Source: Serendipita indica DSM 11827 (Eukaryota > Basidiomycota > Agaricomycetes > Sebacinales > Serendipitaceae). Taken from it: 64,000 nucleotides of DNA. A program made the position numbers and the translations under genes. Each line of letters starts with the position of its first letter. The first letter of the stretch is position 1. The notes beneath the pieces were generated by a model, which was given only the letters and a program-made list of their open reading frames with translations, was not told the origin of the DNA and made no database searches. The stretch is taken from NCBI GenBank assembly GCA_910890315.1, contig CAJVGD010000002.1, forward strand, positions 2,777,226 to 2,841,225, written 5' to 3'. Positions 56,963 through 64,000 of the stretch are shown here, piece by piece.

Positions 56963-57881
56963 ATGCCACCACTGCGCTCTAGATCATTTTCTATTCGTTT
57001 AGATTGTTTCCCTCTCCGTTCCGCTCATCTCCTCTATTGTCTTCGACGTTGTCATTGTTCTATAAAGGCACAAGTTGTACGCCTGCGCCACACACCGCTG
57101 TTCAACGGGTTCAATGGTCAATATCAGTTCTTTGGAGCATGCCAAAGAACTCCGCTTACCAGTCGATCTACATCGCCCTCCTTTGTTGACAGAAATTTTG
57201 GTCAGTTGCTAGAGATGGTAAGGTGTTGCGAGTATGCCAAAGCGGCTATCAAATCCATCGGAAGGTTTTGCCACTTGCACGTGGTCATAGGTGTACCTGT
57301 ATATACAATACTTGGTTAGCCATGTCTTTGCAATCGGAATGTAGTCATTTAGAGTTCGAAATCGATGCAGAAGGTCATTATTCACTACTCATGGTGCCCA
57401 GAATACGTCATGACAATCATGGAAAATCAGAGATACGCATCTAGCAGATTTGAAGACAATGGTTCTTTGCATTTCAGCATCCTGGAGATATCAAGTCAAT
57501 GGCGCAGTCGAAACAAAGAGACTTGGAGTTTGTATCAATCTATTAGATACATCTACAGTACAGCTGGACGGTGATAGTGGCATCGAATTTGAAGAGGGTG
57601 GTAAAGGTGTTGAAACATCTTGGGACAAGTTGATGATTGATTCGTCCAATCTAAACGCAATATTTTCGATCGATTCGACGTCAATTTCTTGCATTATTGA
57701 TGTTCGCTTGACTTGTTCCAGCCATCCTCGCTCTCGCAGCACCTATGAGATCCACGATCCACTTCTTGCAGATCTCAACCACGGAGCGATGTCTCAATTC
57801 CCAGACCGCTTATTCTGGAGCTATTCAACATCTTATACGGCTAACAAACATTCAAACACGCTGACTGGCGATCCCACCTAG
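56963..57881 (+). pseudogene. Possible broken hypothetical gene
   Basis: Protein-like segments occur in a row on the plus strand in different frames: LEFEIDAEGHYSLLMVPRIR (to 57444), then LKTMVLCISASWRYQ, VETKRLGVCINLLDTSTVQL and GIEFEEGGKGVETSWDKLMI up to 57881. The shift near 57,440 fits one missing base, as in other genes of the window. Upstream ORF fragments (56963-57319) could be earlier exons. I do not recognise the family. It may be a gene with a sequence error or a pseudogene in this duplicated area. Confidence 0.3.
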
Positions 57882-58078
57882 CTCAGTCATTATAGATGTC
57901 TTTATATGACCAGTGAATCGCAACTTTATGACCTTCACTCATGAGTTCTGAGGCCAAAAGACTCGAAAATACACTAGCTGGAAATCGCACTGACTGTCGG
58001 GAGCATAGGGAGTTGTTGGAAGCGCTAGCATGGTTGACAGAGAGTCAGCAGAGCCACGCTCTCCGCGGGATAAATGAA

Positions 58079-58977
58079 AGACATGTTCTCGCTGCTGCAC
58101 GTGCAACTAAGACGCCTGACACACAACGTCTCGTGTACATTTCGTCTGTTGGAGCCAACCGAAATTCAATGCTCCTTTATTAAAGGTTGGAGAAGCACAC
58201 CACCACTTGATCGTCTCATTGTTTCCACTTTACAGGAGCAAAGGCTTGACCGGGGATGGTCTTTCGGCTCTCGGATACAGTGACACCATTATATTCCGCC
58301 CTGGGTTTCTCAAGGGTCGCGACACCAAGCAAGCCTTTATGGCAAATGCACTCGAGTAAGCACCGCCGTTCTGCGACCGTAGACGAGCATTCATGAACAA
58401 CCCAGTGGCCTTATGAGTATTCTTCCGGGTTACAAGAACCATATGCAGGTCCATGTCGCCGACCTGGGCAAAGCAGTCGTAACTGCTGGGCTGCTGGGAA
58501 CCGCCGGCCTCCCAAAGGCGGCACAAGCGACTGAACAACCCGCAAATGGACACAAGTTTACATTGATTGGCAACGTTGGTGCACTTGGTCTGGCAAGCCT
58601 ATCCTCCGCGTAGGCCGATGTATCGGAACATCGCCTTGGCCTTGTGACAGCAATTGTCGCGCATCGCCATTGAACTAGTTATGCGTAATAGATACTCATT
58701 AAAATATTGCAAACGATTCGCATGCTCAGGCTTGACCAGAATGGAGGGATCGCCCATATGGGGCCCGCGGAAGAATTCGAGGAGGATTGTTGATGATCAA
58801 AACGCGCGAGAAATTCGAGAAATGTTAGCGTACGAAACATAAAAAGTATGATTCAACACACGAGACAGTAGCTACAGCGCCCTGAGCCATAGCCGACCGG
58901 ACATAGACTCACCTCTTGTCCTCGACCGCCATCGTCCATTTACCTAGCGGGCGGCTTGTAAACGACGATTGGAGCCT
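58079..58977 (+). pseudogene. Truncated FMP52-like duplicate (direct repeat copy B)
   Basis: 899-bp copy of 43972-44870. It keeps the exons from HVLAAARATKT to the end but lacks the glycine-rich NAD(P)-binding N-terminus and the first exons, so it cannot be a functional reductase. A new upstream sequence supplies an ATG at 57941 (MSSEAKRLENTLAGNRTD) that reads in frame into HVLAAARATKT, so a short chimeric protein is possible. Substitutions versus copy A: a few tens, spread evenly. The copy ends 254 bp before the start of the 59232 gene. Confidence 0.85.
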
Positions 58978-59231
58978 TTTGAGCTACTCTGGCACATCTT
59001 ATCTTATCGTACGTACTGCCAATCTTCCCGCTTTGCCCAGGTTTCCAGCGTCCGACGCTAGGCCACCCTAGCTCGCGCCCGTTTCCTCGGTGTAGGGCGT
59101 TCAGCAATGATATGAACACGAGCTGATGCACATCTCCATCCTGCAGTTCAACTCCCGCCGACATTGTTCATCCGTGAACTTGGGTTTGTGGGTACGATAG
59201 CGCTACGCAGCGTCACCCCAGCTCGACCGCC

Positions 59232-62200
59232 ATGTCTCTGCGAAAGCTAGCGAGTTCTCTTAGCAAAAACAAGGACAAGTCGCGTGGAACGAGCAGCTCG
59301 TCGACCGCGTCCTGGTCTCCCTCAAACTCACGATCCCACACTCCCCTAGCATCGTCGGTCTCACTTCCAGACTCTGCTTCGACTTCAAGTCTACAAAGAT
59401 ACTCTTCTGCTTCAACATCGACACATTCGCAGCACTCTACCGGCTCTACTTACAATCCCAATCAGACCCCGCTTCGGATCGTCGCTCCGTTTGCGACCAT
59501 TGCTCCTCCCGAGGCACGCGAATCGACGTCTTCGCTTGGGAGTAATGAGACGCGCGATTCTGAGACAGCAACGCTACGCCTCAAGCGGTCGCTCACCAAG
59601 TTGTTGTCTCCCAAGGACTCGGAGTCCACATTTAGCCCATCGTATACAGGGCCTGCACCAGTCATCAAGTTAAAGGAAGGGACCAGGTCACGAAAAGGCT
59701 CGATACAAGGGAGTGATGGCCAGAGCGACGCGTCGTTTTTCAACGATCCAAATGCGTCCACCTCACGCTCGAGTACATCGACCAGCAGCACAAAACGGCT
59801 TGTCTCGTGGATTGGTCAGAGTAATATGGCGAAAAAAGTGCAAGACGCGCTCAAAAGCAACAATGGATCGACCAGCTCGCTTCCAGTCAGCCGTCCTCCC
59901 ATGGGTGGCAGAATCTCAGGCGAGTACCACGACGACGAAGATGATCGTTCTTCAATCTCTTCTGCCGCCTCGTTCGTACAAAATGCCCCCGAGGATGACT
60001 TTTCCCGTATCCTGTCCGAACCAGACATTCCAGCAATGCAGATGAATCAAGCGCCTTTTCAGATACCCGCTGAAGTATATCTCCCTCGGTCCCACACAAA
60101 CTTGCATGCTTTGACGTTGGCATCGCTCGCGTTTCCCCCTTCTCCTCATCCTCTTCTCTACAATCCGCATCTCCCAGCCTTTCCTCGGTCCTCTAATCCG
60201 CCATCCAAATTACCTCGGTTACCCACATTTCGTGCACATCTCGCCAAGACACGGATCCTTGATCGCCTAGAGGCGCAAAACCTCACACATGCGGAAAACG
60301 AATCAATTTTACCCTTTGGAAGAAAGGAACAAACGACTACAGGTAATAATAATCAGCCGGTTCTCACCGAAGGAGAGCAAGAAGAAGGGCGCAAAATCAA
60401 TGATAGCCCCGGCCAAAGCGTTGGCCTGGAGGCGTGGACACGACGACCGCCATTCATGCAGCGCGCGCGTGTCTGGCAATATGATAGCTCCTCGGGCACA
60501 CGGTTCAAATCTGGTGATGGTGACGACATTCGGTACGAGGCCATTTCGCACAGCAGAAACCTCCGGACCGAACTCAAGTTTACTGGGGGTATCCGAGCCC
60601 TCGCTGGTCTCGTCATGGCTCGTCCAGATTCGCGCGAGCTCCCAGACCTTCCGGTATCAGCTCCTCCATCAATCTCGGCGCTGTCCCCCGCGCCCATTAT
60701 CGCGCCGCCGTCCATCGTTGAATCCATTTCGCCACGCAGTCTCAATTCCTCGCTGGTGATTGATGAGTCTATGCTCATTGATCCGTCGGAGGCTGTTCCT
60801 CAGTTTACGCACTCCACGACGGCTATCGCGCTACTTCCCACTCCATCCCCTCGTCCTTTGCCTTCGATCCCCTCGTTGACGGATGTTCAGACTATACCCT
60901 CTGGCATCAACAATGGGCAGCGAACAGAACTACCAGACGATGGCTCGCCTATCATCCCCGTCCGACCACTGCCTCCACGCCCAAGGCCGCTTCCTGTACC
61001 TCCCGTTGCCGTGTCGACGCCCAGTCCTCGTGTTTCTATCGACGAGCTCGAATCGATAGATGGTCCAGTCGTTGCTCTTCATACTATCGACAACTGTAAG
61101 TCGTTTGCTGTGTGTGAGGTATTGGCTAACATTCACCAAAGCAGCATCCCAAACACAGTTTCTCTCTCCACCGAGCTCCGCCCATGGACACACTGTCATG
61201 TCTCATTCACAGACCAATGGACCGTCGTCCTCGACAATCACGTCGGCTCCCAATACCCCGCTTGACCCTCTTGATACAGAGAGCGTGCGCCGGTTGAGCA
61301 TTGGATCCATGAGCATCATAATGCCTGCTCCGAGTATCTTCTCCCTGGAGGAGATGGATGGTTTGGAAGCAACGAGCCCACACGATTTGGATAATCGACG
61401 ACGCAGCGTCGTTAGCCTGAAGATGAGCGTCCACAAGCGTCTCTCCATGGCGTCACGTGCCTCCCGCGCGTCGTCACCTTCGATCCGCAACCATCCGCTA
61501 CCACCCGTGTCCGAGTCATCCCGTCACTCAGAATCCTCGCATTTCTCGTCTCGACACACACCAAATGGCTCCGCTACTCCGTCTATGGAAAAGCTTCAGC
61601 GCCGAACAAATCCAAGCATGAGTTCATTGTCGTTTGAACCTTCGGAGCCCCAGGAGCAGAATACGAGCATACCTTCGAGCCCAGTGGTTGTCGTCGAACC
61701 TTTGCAACCAGTTATCGAGAATGTCAAAGGAGAGGAGCAGGCCCGTTTGGAACCATCCCCGATGTCGGAAGAGATTGATCCTTTCATCTTGCAAAAGCAG
61801 AGTATAGGGGGATTGTCTGACACAAAATTGGAGTTGGTTCTGAACGGAAAGCCCTCTCCAATTATCACCAATGCAGAAGTAACTCGCTTGCTGTCACCCG
61901 AACTTCCCCATCTTTCGCTCGCGACTACAGACTTGCCTACTTCGGCCGGACTCAAGACGGACCAGAGGTCCATCGGCGCAGGTAGTCCCCCTGGAGGCTC
62001 CGTTCAGTCACCTTCGACATCGGACTCTGCTGGTTTGAGTGACTCTGCTGCGCCAGTCAGATTTGTCAAACTCAAGCGCTCTGGATCGCAGATGGCGAGC
62101 GAGACCAGTCTAGGAAATGGTTCGCCTTCTAGCGCGGGTACTGGACGTTCCCTGCAACGAGCATTGAAGGATCCGTCCAAGTTTTGGCCGCATAATCGTC

Positions 62201-63177
62201 GCGTGGATGAGGAAGGCGAACAATCAACGTCTGGAGAGCCATGTATCATGGCTCGCACGTCCTTTGCGGAAGAGAGGAAGAGTTTGGTTGAACCGTCGGA
62301 ATCCATGTCCTCGAGTGCGCCTTCGCGTGTGAGTGGGTCTCAAGGCTCGGATAAGGCGGGAACCACGTCTCTTTCCGGAGACATGGAACTCACCGACGCC
62401 ACGCAACCCGCGATGAATCACGACGGGGATGATCCGCTCACCTCTCTCCCTCTCTCCATCGCTTTGGACGTTGCAAGATTATCGGATACCAGCAGGCTAG
62501 ATCTCACTCTTTTCAATTTCCAGTCTACTAGCGATGCACCTCGCTCCTCAATCTCCTCCCACCTCTCCGAGAGTGAGACGGCAAGAGCAGCGTCGGTCAA
62601 GGAGATTGCGGCTAATATGTCTGTACTTCCTTCAACACCGACTGGACGGCTCACGACGCAAACGAGACACCATCGCACTCACTCCAATGAGCGTGCGGCA
62701 CGAATTGAGGCGCATCTCAATAGTGTTTCATCTTCACGTAATAGGCCTTCGACGGCACCACAACGGCGCCCCGATTTCCTCCCGTACCCGGGCACACGCC
62801 CACATCCGAACGGTGGGCCACACCTCATGCGTCAGTCGAGTGAAGACAGTCTTGGAGGTAGCTTGCGGGGGTATGCAAGTGACTCCTACGACGCCGAAAT
62901 GTCTGGAGATGACCCAATGACACCACCTCCAAACGGATCCTTTGTCATGCGTGGGCCACCGCCACCATCGAGGTGGGCCAGTCCCGACTGGAGGCGACCG
63001 TCGAATACGTTGCCATTGCCGTCTGCATCCATCTTGCCGTCTGCAACACGACCCGTACCTGCTGGAAGGGCACTCAATAGGACAGGATCGATCATGTCTT
63101 CGAGTACACCTGCAATCTTGAGGGGTACGGCTCACTCACAATCTCATACCGTTCGTGGGCGGACGTTACGGATGTAA
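59232..63177 (+). CDS. Large Ser/Pro-rich disordered hypothetical protein
   Basis: Two exons (59232-61095 and 61145-63177) joined by a GTAAGT...GCAG intron in phase 1 give 1,298 residues. The protein is nearly all Ser, Pro, Thr and Arg. An ordered island near residues 225-330 has FSRILSEPDIPAMQMNQAPF, SHTNLHALTLASLAFPPSPH and LPRLPTFRAHLAKTRILDRL. The second exon has helix-like DLDNRRRSVVSLKMSVHKRL and the C-terminus is PHLMRQSSEDSLGG...VRGRTLRM. Many SP/TP and RRxS sites suggest phosphorylation, perhaps as a signalling or polarity scaffold; this is from composition only. No domain recognised. Confidence 0.7.
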
Positions 63178-63506
63178 GATCCGGTGTCTTCATTATCCGT
63201 ACAACGCATATAATAATCTGTCCGCATCTGTCTTACAAGGAACTCCCTGTCCTTTTTGTGTTCTCAGTGTCATGTCTCACTCTCTTTTCGATCCCTGGGG
63301 GATATTTTATGTCCACTTGTCGCTGGTCTGCGAAATTACGCAACCACAGACACTCAATCTTCCTGTACTACTCCATCTCCTCTCATCTACACAAATGTCG
63401 TGCATCCTTCGTCTCAATATAACAGCTCTATTGTGCAATCAAAACAATAAGTAGACATATAAGAAATACTGCGAGGAGCTGATATACAACCATCCATGCG
63501 TGGCTT

Positions 63507-64000
63507 TCATCGTACATATTGTGGTGGGGGCGTTGGTGTACGGTAACTGGTACCCATGCTACTACGCTCAACGGCACGTCGTCTATCCGAGCTGAGATAT
63601 TCCGTGCCACTGGTAGTACCAGTGTTGTCAAAGCTGTCGAATGGGGAAACTGTAGCAGTGGCTGGCACCCGCTTTTCGTCCATGGCAGGCGTGTGCGTTA
63701 TGTGCGTCGCGCTGCCCTCGGGCAAAGGCCAGGATGATTCTTGGTACGAGTTTGGTGACACGGGAGCATGACCGTTTTGCACAGGCGTGGGGGGCGCCCG
63801 GTCCGTCGTGGGAGACGAATCCGTGTTCATCGTCCCACTGCCCACATTTGAAGGTGACCGCAGGTAGCCATGTCCATGGGGGTTATTGAGGTCATTGTAT
63901 GAGTCCTGGTATGGTAGGTTACGCCGTGAGGACGACCCTCCCGCAGGCGTTTGATCACCAAGTGAGTTTGTGCTTGCAAACGGATCGGCATTATAAGGCG
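63507..64000 (-). CDS. Partial hypothetical protein, 5' end beyond the right edge
   Basis: The frame is open from 64000 to the TGA at 63507-63509, giving about 164 residues of the C-terminus. It is disordered and rich in Ser/Pro/Asn: DPFASTNSLGDQTPAGG, NNPHGHGYLRSPS, APPTPVQNGHAPVSPNS, SSWPLPEGSATHITH, ending RTPTPPPQYVR. No domain. The gene is convergent with the 59232 gene (329 bp between stops) and continues outside the window. Confidence 0.6.
   Translation of the reverse strand, partial: PYNADPFASTNSLGDQTPAGGSSSRRNLPYQDSYNDLNNPHGHGYLRSPSNVGSGTMNTDSSPTTDRAPPTPVQNGHAPVSPNSYQESSWPLPEGSATHITHTPAMDEKRVPATATVSPFDSFDNTGTTSGTEYLSSDRRRAVERSSMGTSYRTPTPPPQYVR

Overview
The window is nuclear DNA of a filamentous basidiomycete. 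Genes are split by many short introns (about 45-60 bp, GTNNGT...YAG), intergenic gaps in housekeeping stretches are often under 200 bp, and there are fungal-only families: a FunK1 kinase, a DUF6535 membrane protein, a BIM1/X325 copper protein, F-box-like proteins and a NACHT-WD40 NLR. This mix points to an Agaricomycete, and the style of the F-box, DUF6535 and NLR genes suggests Cantharellales (Rhizoctonia/Ceratobasidium). The placement is inference.

Layout. 1-3 kb: a TMEM184/DUF300 membrane protein cut by the left edge, divergent from a VAM7-like PX/SNARE gene. 3-7 kb: three same-strand metal-uptake genes (ferric/cupric reductase, BIM1-like copper protein, CTR copper transporter). 7.5-9.7 kb: FunK1 kinase. 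10-18.4 kb: dense housekeeping block (coiled-coil protein, uL16m, EMC6, proteasome RPN1, mitochondrial ornithine-type carrier, fatty acid 2-hydroxylase). 18.4-26.4 kb: gene-poor, with one Ser/Pro-rich hypothetical gene. 26.4-31.6 kb: hypothetical gene, an eight-exon Kex2-processed repeat-peptide precursor, urease accessory UreD and an F-box-like gene. 31.7-35.7 kb: large disordered repeat-bearing protein. 36-40.6 kb: tail-to-tail pair of fimbrin and a reduced fimbrin paralogue. 41-44.5 kb: mitochondrial mL59, F-box-like gene, intron-bearing tRNA-Ala and FMP52-like reductase. 46.5-55.2 kb: DUF6535 gene, an NLR with 16 WD40 repeats, and the remnant of a second NLR. 55-59 kb: gene-poor with a duplicated FMP52 fragment. 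59.2-64 kb: a 1,298-residue disordered protein and a partial gene cut by the right edge.

The best candidates for new biology are the repeat-peptide precursor at 27,915-28,728, whose exons equal peptide repeat units, and the compact copper-uptake cluster at 3,046-7,028. The NLR shows near-identical WD40 repeats varying at only a few positions, as in fungal allorecognition genes.

Caution: ten reading-frame breaks in six genes are each repaired by adding one base, usually in a homopolymer. This is better explained by deletion-type sequence errors than by real mutations, so such genes are annotated as intact loci with suspect bases.
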